A stretch of 64,000 nt of DNA from positions 1 to 64,000 of the forward strand of contig CAYFIB010000001.1 of assembly GCA_964342855.1 (NCBI GenBank), written 5' to 3'. Under the pieces are notes generated by a model that ran no database searches, was not told the DNA's origin, and saw only the letters and a program-made list of their open reading frames with translations. This document shows, one piece after another, positions 41,830 through 51,091 of the stretch (position 1 is the first letter of the stretch; every line of letters starts with the position of its first letter). Both the position numbers and the translations under genes were made by a program. This DNA is from JBCBJX01 sp964342855. GTDB taxonomy: Bacteria; Pseudomonadota; Alphaproteobacteria; Caulobacterales; Parvularculaceae.

Positions 41830-43782
41830 GTGGCGCGGCGCATCCACACGATCCTCATCGCCAATCGCGGCGAGATCGCGCGCCGGGTCATGCGCACTGC
41901 GCGCCGCCTCGGCAAGCGCACCGTCGCCGTCTATTCCGATGCGGATCGAAACGCACCCCATGTGCGCGAGGCGGACGAAGCCATCCATATCGGCGGCTCG
42001 GCGCCCGCCGACAGCTATCTGAAGATCGACGCCGTGATCGAGGCCGCGAAACGCACCGGCGCCGACGCCATCCATCCGGGCTACGGCTTTCTCTCCGAAC
42101 GCGCCGAATTCGCGGAAGGCTGCGCTGAGGCCGGGATCGTCTTCATCGGCCCGAAACCGGACGCCATCCGCGCCATGGGCGACAAGGCCGCTGCGAAACG
42201 CCTGATGCTCGAGGCGGGCGTTCCCTGCGTCCCCGGTTATCAGGGCGAAGAGCAATCGGACGAGCGCCTCATCGCCGAGGCGGAGACCATCGGCTACCCG
42301 GTGATGGTGAAGGCCTCCGCCGGCGGCGGCGGGCGCGGCATGCGCCGGGTCGGCTCGGCCGCGGAGCTCGCCGAGGCTCTAAAGTCCGCCCGCTCCGAAG
42401 CGGAGAACGCCTTCGGCGATGGACGCTTGTTGATCGAGAAAGCCGTCGATCGCGCCCGCCATATCGAGGTGCAGGTCTTCGGCGACGCCCACGGAACGGT
42501 GCTCCATTTCGGCGAGCGCGAATGCTCCGTGCAGCGCCGTCACCAGAAGGTGATCGAAGAAGCGCCCTCGCCCGCGCTGACGGAGGGTAAGCGCGCCGAG
42601 ATCTGCGCCGCCGCCGTCGCCGCCGCGCGCGCTGTCGATTACGAGAACGCCGGCACGGTCGAGTTTCTCTATGACGACGAGACGGGCGAATTTTACTTTC
42701 TCGAGATGAACACCCGTCTGCAGGTGGAGCATCCGGTGACGGAGGAAGTGACGGGCTTCGACCTCGTCGCCCTGCAGATCGCCGTCGCCGAAGGCGAGCC
42801 CCTGCCGATCGAGCAGGAGGACATTGAGACCGATGGCTGGTCGATCGAGGCGCGTCTCTACGCCGAAGACGCCGCCGCGGGTTTCCTTCCGCAGACGGGC
42901 GCTCTACTCAACTGGCGCGAGCCCGACCTCGAAGACGTCCGTATCGATACGGGCGTTGAAACCGGCTCGACGGTTTCCGCCTTCTACGACCCGATGGTCG
43001 CGAAAGTGATCGCCCATGGGGAGACCCGCGACGACGCGCGCCGCGCCCTGCACCGCGCGCTTGGCGAGATCCGCGCCCTCGGCCTCACGACGAACGCGGC
43101 TTACCTGCGCGCGATCCTCGCGCACCCGACCTTCGCGGAAGGCGCCGCCCTCACCCGTTTCCTCGCCGACGAGCACGACACGCTCACGGTCTCGCCCCCC
43201 GCCTCACCGACGCTCCTCGCCTGCGCCGCGGCGGCGTTTCTCGATCACGCTCCGGCCGACCCGCTCTTCGGCTGGTCCGGCTACGGAGAGCAGCGCTTCG
43301 CCCTCACGCTCGACATCGACGGCGAGGAGATGACCGCCGCGGCGTCCCTCGACGGGCGGACGCTCAAGCTCGAAGCCGAGACGGGCGCGACATCCCTGAC
43401 GCTGACGGCGTTGTCCGCCGATCGCATCGCGTTCGTTGAGAACGGCCGCACCGGCGTCGCCGACATCACCCGCGACGGCGCCGTCCTCTTTATCGACCTC
43501 GGAGACGGCGCGCGGCGCGTGGAGGACCTCTCCCGCCGCGCGGCGGTGGGCGCGGCGGGCGGCGACGGCGTCGTGCGCGCGCCCATGGCCGGCTCGGTCA
43601 TCGAAGTTCGGGTGAATGAAGGCGACGCCGTCAATAAAGGCGATGTGCTGATCGTCATGGAAGCGATGAAAATGCAGCACCGGCTGGAAGCGCCCATTGA
43701 CGGCGTGGTTGAGACCCTCTCCATCGACGTGGGCGCCCAGACGAATATCAGAGACGTGGTTGCGGTCGTGACCGGCCGCTGA
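41830..43782 (+). CDS. atuF: Geranyl-CoA carboxylase alpha subunit (biotin carboxylase plus biotin carrier)
   Basis: 650 residues from GTG 41830 (GGAG 10 bases upstream). Biotin carboxylase: ILIANRGEIARRVMRTARRL, ATP-grasp KASAGGGGRGMRRVG and HFGERECSVQRRHQKVIEEA, then FLEMNTRLQVEHPVTEEVTG. The C-terminal half has a BT domain and the biotinyl Lys614 in VMEAMKMQHRLEAPIDG. It carboxylates its own biotin with bicarbonate and ATP, and AtuC transfers the CO2 to geranyl-CoA. Methylcrotonyl-CoA carboxylase alpha is the same fold; the neighbours favour geranyl-CoA. Confidence 0.87.
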   Translation: MARRIHTILIANRGEIARRVMRTARRLGKRTVAVYSDADRNAPHVREADEAIHIGGSAPADSYLKIDAVIEAAKRTGADAIHPGYGFLSERAEFAEGCAEAGIVFIGPKPDAIRAMGDKAAAKRLMLEAGVPCVPGYQGEEQSDERLIAEAETIGYPVMVKASAGGGGRGMRRVGSAAELAEALKSARSEAENAFGDGRLLIEKAVDRARHIEVQVFGDAHGTVLHFGERECSVQRRHQKVIEEAPSPALTEGKRAEICAAAVAAARAVDYENAGTVEFLYDDETGEFYFLEMNTRLQVEHPVTEEVTGFDLVALQIAVAEGEPLPIEQEDIETDGWSIEARLYAEDAAAGFLPQTGALLNWREPDLEDVRIDTGVETGSTVSAFYDPMVAKVIAHGETRDDARRALHRALGEIRALGLTTNAAYLRAILAHPTFAEGAALTRFLADEHDTLTVSPPASPTLLACAAAAFLDHAPADPLFGWSGYGEQRFALTLDIDGEEMTAAASLDGRTLKLEAETGATSLTLTALSADRIAFVENGRTGVADITRDGAVLFIDLGDGARRVEDLSRRAAVGAAGGDGVVRAPMAGSVIEVRVNEGDAVNKGDVLIVMEAMKMQHRLEAPIDGVVETLSIDVGAQTNIRDVVAVVTGR

Positions 43783-43799
43783 ATAAGGGAGGCCCCGCA

Positions 43800-44666
43800 A
43801 TGGCCGACAAAGTCCTCATCACCTGCTCGCTCACCGGCGTTCTGACGAACCCGGAGCAGCACCCGGTCCCGGTGACGCCGGAACAAATGGCCGCGGAAGC
43901 GAAGCGCGCCTTCGACGCGGGCGCGACCATCATGCACTGCCATTACCGCGACCAGACGCCGGGCAAGGGCCATCTGCCGAGCTGGGACCCGGCGGTGGCG
44001 AACGAGATCAACGCCGCCATCCGCGAGGCGTGCCCCGGCGTCATCATCAACGCCACCACCGGCGTCGTCGGCTCGGAATACCAGTACGTGCTCGATTATC
44101 TGCGCGCGACGAAGCCGGAGATGGCGGCCTGTAACGCCGGCTCCCTCAACTATCTGAAGACCCGTTCCAGCGGCGAGTGGGCCTGGCCGCCCATGGTGTT
44201 CGACAACCCGGTCTCCAAGGTGACGGACTTCATCAATGTGATGAAGGAGATCGACTGCACGCCGGAGTTCGAATGCTTCGATATCGGCATCGTCCGCTCC
44301 GTCGGCATGTACATCGAGAACGGCATGACGTCCCATGCGGACTATAATTTCGTCATGGGCGTCGCCTCCGGCATGCCGGCGGACCCGGAGCTTCTGCCCT
44401 TCCTCGTCAAGTATAAAAAGGACGGCATGCCGTGGCAGGCGACGGTCATCGGCCGCGCCGAGGTCTGGGACGTCCACCGCAAGGCCGCGGAGCTCGGCGG
44501 AAACCTCCGTACGGGTCTGGAAGACTCGTTCTATCTGCCGAACGGCGACAAGGCGACATCCAACGGCCAGATGATCGAGGAGCTCGCCAGGGTCGCGCGC
44601 GAAGCCGGGCTTGAAATCGCCGGACCGGACGAAGCCCGCGGCATGGTGAAGGCGCTCGCCGCCTGA
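43800..44666 (+). CDS. Beta-keto acid cleavage enzyme (BKACE, DUF849)
   Basis: 288 residues. Zinc-dependent BKACE family: HCH zinc ligands in IMHCHYRDQTPGKG, NATTGVVGSEYQYVL, ACNAGSLNYL, ECFDIGIVRSVG, and GLEDSFYLPNGDKATSN with the catalytic Glu. BKACE uses acetyl-CoA to split a beta-keto acid into acetoacetate and an acyl-CoA. In the Atu pathway the hydroxy acid from AtuE is cleaved by a lyase; no HMG-CoA-lyase-like gene is here, so this enzyme could take over the cleavage of a 3-oxo intermediate. That role is inference. Starts 17 bases after atuF with AGGGAGG. Confidence 0.85.
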   Translation: MADKVLITCSLTGVLTNPEQHPVPVTPEQMAAEAKRAFDAGATIMHCHYRDQTPGKGHLPSWDPAVANEINAAIREACPGVIINATTGVVGSEYQYVLDYLRATKPEMAACNAGSLNYLKTRSSGEWAWPPMVFDNPVSKVTDFINVMKEIDCTPEFECFDIGIVRSVGMYIENGMTSHADYNFVMGVASGMPADPELLPFLVKYKKDGMPWQATVIGRAEVWDVHRKAAELGGNLRTGLEDSFYLPNGDKATSNGQMIEELARVAREAGLEIAGPDEARGMVKALAA

Positions 44667-44745
44667 TCGGACGGCGCGGCCGGAAACGGAGCGCGCCGCG
44701 GCCCCGAAGCGAGCATGCATCCCGCACCAGCAACGGAGGCGGGAC

Positions 44746-45498
44746 ATGCTTCTCGACGGAAAATCAATCATCATCACCGGCGCCAGCAGCGGCATCGGCC
44801 ACGCCGCGGCGCGTCTCTTCGCCAAAGAAGGCGCGCGGCTCGTCGTCGGCGCCCGCCGCGAAGGGCTGCTCGAAGAGCTCGTCGACGATATCCGCCGCGA
44901 GGGCGGCGACGCCGTATTCCTGGCGGGCGATGTCTCCGATGAAGCGTATGCGGCGGATCTCGCGGCGCTCGCGGACAAGACCTATGGCGGTCTCGATGGC
45001 GCCTTCAACAACGCCGGGACGCTGGGGGAAATGGGACCGGTCGCCGAGATGAGCGCGGCGAACTGGCGCGCCGTAATGGACGTCAATCTCACCAGCGCGT
45101 TCTTCGCCGCGAAACATCAAGCGCCGCTGATCGAGAAGCGCGGTGGCGGGGCGATCGTCTTCACCGGCACCTTCGTCGGCCACGCCATCGGCCTCCCGGG
45201 CATGGCCGCCTACGCCGCCAGCAAAGCGGGCCTCATCGGCCTCACGCAGACGCTCGCCGTCGAGTACGGACCATCGAACGTCCGCGTGAACGCGCTCCTT
45301 CCCGGCGGCACGCGCACGGCCATGGCGCCGAACGACCCGCAGACTCTTGACGCTATTGCGGGTTTTCACGCCCTGAAACGGATCGCCGAGCCGGACGAAA
45401 TCGCCTCCGCGGCGCTCTTTCTGCTCTCCGACATGGCGAACTTCATGACGGGATCGGCCATGACTGTCGATGGCGGGAACTCGATCGCGAAAGCGTGA
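44746..45498 (+). CDS. Short-chain dehydrogenase (SDR)
   Basis: 250 residues. Classical SDR: ITGASSGIGHAAARLFAKEG at residues 10-29, GAFNNAGTLGEMGPVAEMS, the Ser-like Thr in VFTGTFVGHAIGLPG, YAASKAGLIGLT with catalytic Tyr and Lys, and TGSAMTVDGGNS at the end. The Ser of the triad may be replaced by Thr (FTGT). The first Arg after the second strand (GARREGLLEEL) favours NADP(H). Role in the terpene cluster is unknown; it could be a second alcohol or hydroxyacyl dehydrogenase. An AGGCGGG site precedes the ATG. Confidence 0.87.
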   Translation: MLLDGKSIIITGASSGIGHAAARLFAKEGARLVVGARREGLLEELVDDIRREGGDAVFLAGDVSDEAYAADLAALADKTYGGLDGAFNNAGTLGEMGPVAEMSAANWRAVMDVNLTSAFFAAKHQAPLIEKRGGGAIVFTGTFVGHAIGLPGMAAYAASKAGLIGLTQTLAVEYGPSNVRVNALLPGGTRTAMAPNDPQTLDAIAGFHALKRIAEPDEIASAALFLLSDMANFMTGSAMTVDGGNSIAKA

Positions 45499-45570
45499 TC
45501 GCTATCGGCTTTTAGGCCTGCCTCGCGGGCGGCGTTCGGTCTAGGTTCGCCGCCCACGAGGAGGAGCCCC

Positions 45571-46995
45571 ATGAACCCGCACGGCACGCCCGAAAGCGAA
45601 GCAGCGCTGAAGACCGCCTTCAAAGCCGCGATCCGGTATCTGCGCGATTTCAATCGCGGCCCGGTTCCGGCGCCGGTCAGCCAATCGGAAATTCTGGCGC
45701 GGCTGCCAAAGGAGGCGCCGGAAGCCGGTTCGCCGGCAGAAGAGGTGATCGCCGACTTCATCGCGGCCGCGGAAGGCGGCGTCCCCGCCAAACTCGGCGG
45801 ACGCTTTCTCGCCTATGTTATGGGCGGCGCGCACCCGGCGGGCATGGCGGCGGACTGGCTGACGACCGCATGGGACGACGCGCCGGGCACGCCCCTCGCC
45901 TCCCCTTTCGGCTGCGCGGTGGATGCGCGCGTCGGCGAGTGGGCGAAGGCGCTGCTTGATCTGCCTGCGGAGGCGAGCTGCGGGATCGTCACCGGCACGA
46001 CGGTCGGCAATTTCGTCGGCGTCGCGGCGGCGCGGAACGCCCTTCTCGCCCGCCATGGCTGGGATGTGGAGGCCGACGGCCTCTTCGGCGCGCCGGAGAT
46101 CCGGGTACTGATCGGCGCCGAGGCGCACCCGACCATGCTCGCAGGGCTCCGCTTCGCAGGATACGGCGCGAAACGCGTCGTGCCGATCGAGACCGACGAC
46201 AACGGCGCCATGCGCGCCGACGCGTTCGAACAGGCGCTCTCCGAACAGCCGGACGACGCGCCGATCCTCGTCTGCGCGCAAGCCGGGCACATTCACTCCG
46301 GCGCCTTCGACCCGTTCGCCGACATCGCTCCGCTCTGCCGCGCACGCGGCGCGTGGCTGCATGTGGACGGCGCCTTCGGGCTTTGGGCGCGGGCGACGCC
46401 GTCGCTCCGCCAACTGACGGATGGCGTCGAGCTCGCCGACAGCTGGGCGACGGATGCGCACAAATGGCTGAACACGCCTTATGACGGCGCCTTCGCCATC
46501 GTCCGCGACGCCGCGGCGCACGCGCGCGCCATGTCCGCGACGGCGAGCTATCTCCCCGCCCCCGCGGGCGAGCGCGACCCGTCGCACTTCGTGCCCGAAC
46601 TGTCCCGTCGCGCTCGCGGCAATGCGATCTACGCAACCATCCGCGCACTCGGGCGCCAGGGGATCATCGACGGCGTCGAGCGCTGCGTCGCCAATGCGCA
46701 AAAGATGCGCGATCTGTTGACGGCGGAGCCGGGCATCTCTTGTCTCAACGACGTGGTCATCAATCAGGCGGCGTTCCGCTTCGAAGCGCCTGATGGCGAT
46801 GCTGAAAGCTCCGACGCGCTCACGAAAGAAGTCGTGCGCAAAGCAATTGAGACGGGCGAGGTCTTTCTCCAGACGGCTGAATGGCGCGGACGCACCATAA
46901 TGCGATGCTCCGTCTGCAGCCATGCGAGCACGGAGGATGACATGCGGCGCGTGGCGGAGGTACTGATCGACGCCTACCGGCGCTCGGTGAACTAG
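45571..46995 (+). CDS. PLP-dependent decarboxylase (group II family)
   Basis: 474 residues. Group II amino acid decarboxylase fold: GRFLAYVMGGAHPAGMAADW, TGTTVGNFVGVAAARNALLA, VCAQAGHIHSGAFDP, DGAFGLWARATPS, and the PLP Lys298 in WATDAHKWLNTPYDGA. Similar sequences include aromatic-amino-acid and glutamate-type decarboxylases and sphingosine-1-phosphate-lyase-like proteins, so the substrate is open. Behind GAGGAGGAG. It seems out of place in a terpene operon. It ends in a CTAG shared with the stop of the opposite gene. Confidence 0.83.
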   Translation: MNPHGTPESEAALKTAFKAAIRYLRDFNRGPVPAPVSQSEILARLPKEAPEAGSPAEEVIADFIAAAEGGVPAKLGGRFLAYVMGGAHPAGMAADWLTTAWDDAPGTPLASPFGCAVDARVGEWAKALLDLPAEASCGIVTGTTVGNFVGVAAARNALLARHGWDVEADGLFGAPEIRVLIGAEAHPTMLAGLRFAGYGAKRVVPIETDDNGAMRADAFEQALSEQPDDAPILVCAQAGHIHSGAFDPFADIAPLCRARGAWLHVDGAFGLWARATPSLRQLTDGVELADSWATDAHKWLNTPYDGAFAIVRDAAAHARAMSATASYLPAPAGERDPSHFVPELSRRARGNAIYATIRALGRQGIIDGVERCVANAQKMRDLLTAEPGISCLNDVVINQAAFRFEAPDGDAESSDALTKEVVRKAIETGEVFLQTAEWRGRTIMRCSVCSHASTEDDMRRVAEVLIDAYRRSVN

Positions 46996-48104
46996 CGCGC
47001 GACGCCCCAGTCACGGAACACCGCTTCGGTGTCGGCCCCGGCGACGCCGGCGGGTGTCGGCGGATCGGCTGGAGTGCGGGAGAAGCGGGGTGCGGGCGCG
47101 TTCTGCAGATCGCCGCCCACGTCCGTGAACGTCTTTCGGGCGGCCATGTGCGGGTGCGCCGGCGCTTCATCGAGGGTGAGGACGGGCGCGAAGCAGGCGT
47201 CCGTGCCTTCAAGAAGCTCGGTCCATTCATCGCGCGATTTCGTTCTGAAGAGCGCGGCGAGCTTTTCCTTCAGCTGAGGCCAGCGCTCTTCGGCGCCGGG
47301 CATGAGAAAACCGCCCGGCTTGAACTCCTCCGCATCAAGCCCGAGGCGTTCGATCAGCTCTGCGTAAAACTGCGGCTCGATGGGCGCGATGCTGACGAAC
47401 TTGTCGTCCGCGCATTCGTAAGTGTCGTAGTAATGCGCGGCGCCACCGAGGAAGTGGCCGCCGACGGCGTTGGTCCACAGCCCCAGTTTCTGAAAGCTGA
47501 TGAAGAGCGCCATGAGGTTCGCCGCGCCGTCGACCATCGCCGCATCGACGACCTGTCCCCTGCCGGAGCGCTGCGCCTCGAAGAGCGCGCACATCATGCC
47601 CCAGACCAAGAACATGGAGCCGCCGCCATAGTCCCCGATGAGATTGAGCGGCGGGACGGGTTTGCCGCCGGTCGGCCCGATGGCGTGGAGCGCGCCGGTG
47701 AGCGCGATGTAGTTGAGGTCGTGGCCCGCCGCCTGCGCGAGCGGCCCCTCCTGCCCCCAACCGGTCATCCGCCCATAGACGATCTTCGGGTTCCGCCTCA
47801 GGCACGCCTCCGGCCCGATCCCGAGACGTTCAGCCACGCCCGGCCGATAGCCCTCGAAGATCGCATCGGCCTTTTCAACGAGCCGCAGTAGCGCCTCGAC
47901 ATCTTCCGGCTTCTTCATATCGAGCGCGATGGAGCGCTTGTTCCGCCGGGTCGGATCGTTGAGCGGCGGCGCGTCCGGGTCACCTGCGGCGCGCTCGACG
48001 GCGATCACCTCCGCCCCCTGATCGGCGAACAGCATGCCCGCGAACGGGCCCGGCCCGATCCCGACCAGTTCGATGATTTTGAGGCCCGCTAAAGCTCCCG
48101 CCAT
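46992..48104 (-). CDS. CaiB/BaiF-family protein, alpha-methylacyl-CoA racemase-like
   Basis: 370 residues from ATG 48104. Class III CoA transferase fold: GLKIIELVGIGPGPFAGMLF, GAEVIAVERAAGD, NKRSIALDMKKPE, EGYRPGVAERLGIGPE and GHDLNYIALTGALHAIG. The GHDxNY motif with the catalytic His and Asp is typical of alpha-methylacyl-CoA racemase (AMACR, Mcr). It inverts 2-methylacyl-CoA so that dehydrogenases can oxidise both isomers, useful for branched isoprenoid chains. Starts right after repeat B. Its stop overlaps that of the convergent decarboxylase gene. Confidence 0.88.
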   Translation of the reverse strand: MAGALAGLKIIELVGIGPGPFAGMLFADQGAEVIAVERAAGDPDAPPLNDPTRRNKRSIALDMKKPEDVEALLRLVEKADAIFEGYRPGVAERLGIGPEACLRRNPKIVYGRMTGWGQEGPLAQAAGHDLNYIALTGALHAIGPTGGKPVPPLNLIGDYGGGSMFLVWGMMCALFEAQRSGRGQVVDAAMVDGAANLMALFISFQKLGLWTNAVGGHFLGGAAHYYDTYECADDKFVSIAPIEPQFYAELIERLGLDAEEFKPGGFLMPGAEERWPQLKEKLAALFRTKSRDEWTELLEGTDACFAPVLTLDEAPAHPHMAARKTFTDVGGDLQNAPAPRFSRTPADPPTPAGVAGADTEAVFRDWGVAR

Positions 48105-48119
48105 ATTGCTTCCTTTCGC

Positions 48120-48219
48120 GTCATCCCGGCCGAGCGCAGCGAGAGCCGGGACCCAGGGCGGCGTGCGCGGAGCATGAGGCTCTGGGTCGGGATAACGGCT
48201 GCGCCGTTTCCGGGATGAC
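48120..48219. repeat. Intergenic palindromic repeat, family B copy 2
   Basis: 100 bp between the racemase-like gene and the HSD10-like SDR. GTCATCCCGG and CCGGGATGAC ends, same inner blocks as copy 1 (36915-37016): AGAGCCGGGACCCAGGGC, then GGATAACGGCTGCGCCG in the same order. About 11 kb from copy 1. Confidence 0.88.
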
Positions 48220-48226
48220 GATTTGC

Positions 48227-48997
<771 letters not shown>

Positions 48998-49024
48998 GTG
49001 TCTCTCCTGAACGCTCTGCTGGCG

Positions 49025-50191
49025 CTAGTTCATCTTCCGCTGATCGAGCCCGAGCCCGCGGCCGATGATCTCTTTCATGATTTCAGACGTGCCCGCATAA
49101 ATCCGGCTGATGCGCGCGTCCACGTACATGCGTGAAATGCGGTACTCATCCATATAGCCTGCGCCGCCGTGCAGCTGAACGCATTCATCGACGACATCGC
49201 CCTGAATTTCGGAGGTCAGAAGCTTTGCTTCAGCGGCGAGGTCTGCGGAAAGTTCGCCGTCGAGGTGCTCGAGCACGCAATGGTCGACGAAGGCCTGCGC
49301 CATATCGAGCTTGGCGCGCATCTCCGCCATCTTGAAACGAGTGTTCTGGAAGCCCGCGAGCGGACGGCCGAACATGCGCCGCTCTTTCACGAAGTCCATG
49401 GTGATGTCGAAGGCCGACTGCGCGCCTGCAAGATAGCCGACGGCGCCCATGAGGCGCTCTTCGGCGAGGAACTGCATGAGATAGTAAAACCCCTTGCCCG
49501 GCTCGCCGAGGATGTTCTCCTTCGGGACCTTGACGTCCTCGAAGAAAAGTTCCGCCGTGTCCTGAGATTTAAGCCCCATCTTCTTCAGGTTACGCCCGCG
49601 GGCGAAGCCTTCCATGTCCGGCGTGACGAGGAAGAGGCCCATCTCATAGGGCTTGTCCGGGTTCGTCTTGGCGGCGACGACCACGAGATCGCAGTTGATG
49701 CCGTTGGAGATGTAGGTCTTGGAGCCGTTCAGCAGCCAGTAATCGCCGCAATCCTCCGCCTTGGTCCGGGTGCCGGCGACATCGGAGCCCGCTCCCGGCT
49801 CGGTCATGGCGACCGCGAGGATGATGTCGCCGGAGACGGCGCCCGGAAGCCACTTCTGTTTCTGCTCGTCGTTTCCAAGATGGTTGATGTACGGCCCGAC
49901 AATGCGGTTGTGAAGCGAGATGAAGAAACCGCTGTCTCCGCCCTTGGCCATCTCCTCGACCAACACCTGATCGAAGCGGAAATCGGTCATGCCGGCGCCG
50001 CCGTATTTCTCGTCGGCCCACATGCAGAGGAGGCCCGCATCCCCCGCCTTCTTCCACGCCTCACGGTCGACGATGCCGGCTTCGCGCCAACGGTCTGAGT
50101 GCGGAACGATGTGCTCATCCAGGAACCGGCGGCAGGTGTCGCGGAACAGCTCGTGTTCCTGTTCGAAAATGCGGCGGCGGAGATTTCCCAT
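49025..50191 (-). CDS. Acyl-CoA dehydrogenase, long-chain/isovaleryl type
   Basis: 388 residues from ATG 50191 (AGGAGG 8 bases upstream). AVAMTEPGAGSDVAGTRTKA, LLNGSKTYISNGINCDLVVVAA, QFLAEERLMGAVGYLAGAQ (base at the long-chain position) and RIYAGTSEIMKEIIGR, where the MCAD-type Glu is Ala. So a LCAD-like enzyme for long or branched chains. Between an enoyl-CoA hydratase and an HSD10-like SDR: a complete oxidation set. Part of the operon that has the TetR operator. Confidence 0.92.
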   Translation of the reverse strand: MGNLRRRIFEQEHELFRDTCRRFLDEHIVPHSDRWREAGIVDREAWKKAGDAGLLCMWADEKYGGAGMTDFRFDQVLVEEMAKGGDSGFFISLHNRIVGPYINHLGNDEQKQKWLPGAVSGDIILAVAMTEPGAGSDVAGTRTKAEDCGDYWLLNGSKTYISNGINCDLVVVAAKTNPDKPYEMGLFLVTPDMEGFARGRNLKKMGLKSQDTAELFFEDVKVPKENILGEPGKGFYYLMQFLAEERLMGAVGYLAGAQSAFDITMDFVKERRMFGRPLAGFQNTRFKMAEMRAKLDMAQAFVDHCVLEHLDGELSADLAAEAKLLTSEIQGDVVDECVQLHGGAGYMDEYRISRMYVDARISRIYAGTSEIMKEIIGRGLGLDQRKMN

Positions 50192-50210
50192 GGCGCGTCC
50201 TCCTTCGTTT

Positions 50211-50999
50211 TTATTTGCCGGTGAATGCAGGTTTTGTTTTCGACAGCACCGCCTCGACGCCGATGCGGAAATCGTCCGCCCCGATGCAGCGCGACTGCAG
50301 CTCGGCTTCGAGCGCGATGGTCTGCTGTTGATCGAGATGCTGCGCCTTGCGGAAAACGCGTTTGGTGAGGCCGAGCGCCAGCGGCGCGCGCTCGGCGAGC
50401 GATGTGGCCCAGGCGACCGCCTCGTCGACGACCGTGGCGGTCGGTACGACCCGGTTGGCGAGCCCCCAATCGAGGCAGGTCGCGGCGTTGATCTTCTGCG
50501 CCTCCACCGCGACCTCATAGGCGCGGGCGTAGCCGAGACGCTGCACCAGCACGGCGGAGAGGCCGCCATCCGGCACCAGTGAGATATTGGCGAAGGCGCT
50601 CATGAGATAGGCGTCTTCAGCCATCACCATGAGATCGCAAGCGAGCGCCGTCGACATGCCGATGCCCGCGGCGGGGCCGTTCACCGCGGCGATGATGGGC
50701 TTCTCCATGGTCGCCATCACCTGCAGGAAGGCGCCATATTCCGTGTTCAGAGAGTGTTCGACCTGCGACGGGTCCCCGCCGGTCGGGTCGCGCAGATCCG
50801 CTCCGGCGGAAAAGCCGCGTCCGGCGCCGGTGAGAACGACCGCCCGCACGCTCGCATCGCCCGCCAGTTCGCGCATGGCGGCGGCGAGTTCGCGACGCTG
50901 CACGTTGTTGAAGGCGTTCAGCGCGTCCGGCCGGTTGAAGGTGACTTTCGCGACGGCCGCCGTCGGCCGATCGACGATCAGGGTCTCATAGGCGCTCAT
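50211..50999 (-). CDS. Enoyl-CoA hydratase/isomerase
   Basis: 262 residues from ATG 50999 (GGAGG 6 bases upstream). Crotonase fold: VTFNRPDALNAFNNVQRREL, VLTGAGRGFSAGADLRDP, IAAVNGPAAGIGMSTALACD and the SFANISLVPDGGLSAVLVQRLG block with a catalytic acidic residue (Asp of VPDGG) typical of PaaG-like isomerases. It either hydrates or isomerises an enoyl-CoA; the Asp suggests isomerase ability. First gene of this minus-strand unit, behind the TetR operator. Confidence 0.88.
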   Translation of the reverse strand: MSAYETLIVDRPTAAVAKVTFNRPDALNAFNNVQRRELAAAMRELAGDASVRAVVLTGAGRGFSAGADLRDPTGGDPSQVEHSLNTEYGAFLQVMATMEKPIIAAVNGPAAGIGMSTALACDLMVMAEDAYLMSAFANISLVPDGGLSAVLVQRLGYARAYEVAVEAQKINAATCLDWGLANRVVPTATVVDEAVAWATSLAERAPLALGLTKRVFRKAQHLDQQQTIALEAELQSRCIGADDFRIGVEAVLSKTKPAFTGK

Positions 51000-51016
51000 G
51001 GCGGTCCTCCCGAAGC

Positions 51017-51040
51017 AACCAACCGTACGTCCGGTCGGTT
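51017..51040 (-). promoter_or_regulatory. TetR operator upstream of the enoyl-CoA hydratase operon
   Basis: A 24-bp imperfect palindrome, AACCaACCGtAC-GTcCGGTcGGTT, with 10 of 12 symmetric pairs matched, centre at 51028/51029. It lies 18 bases before the enoyl-CoA hydratase start. It aligns with the operator at the atuC promoter (see 37720-37735). Shared site suggests one TetR regulator. Confidence 0.65.
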
Positions 51041-51091
51041 TTTCTGGAGGATAACCCGCGGCGGCGCTCGGCGCACCCGTCTTTCGCAGCC

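Noticed and set aside
37797..43782. Methylcrotonyl-CoA carboxylase (leucine degradation) as the reading of the carboxylase genes
   Set aside because: Possible by fold, but HMG-CoA lyase and isovaleryl-type gene order are absent, and the HDDDG and GGAEMH blocks plus the AtuD/AtuE neighbours fit geranyl-CoA carboxylase better. Not excluded.
45527..45555. GGGCGGCG...CGCCGCCC hairpin before the decarboxylase ribosome site
   Set aside because: Stem of 8 bp with a long loop and no T run; may be chance in GC-rich DNA, so it was not listed as a regulatory element.
32191..48219. CRISPR-like repeat arrays
   Set aside because: The repeats occur singly in gaps between genes, with no short spacers between direct copies, so they are not a CRISPR array.
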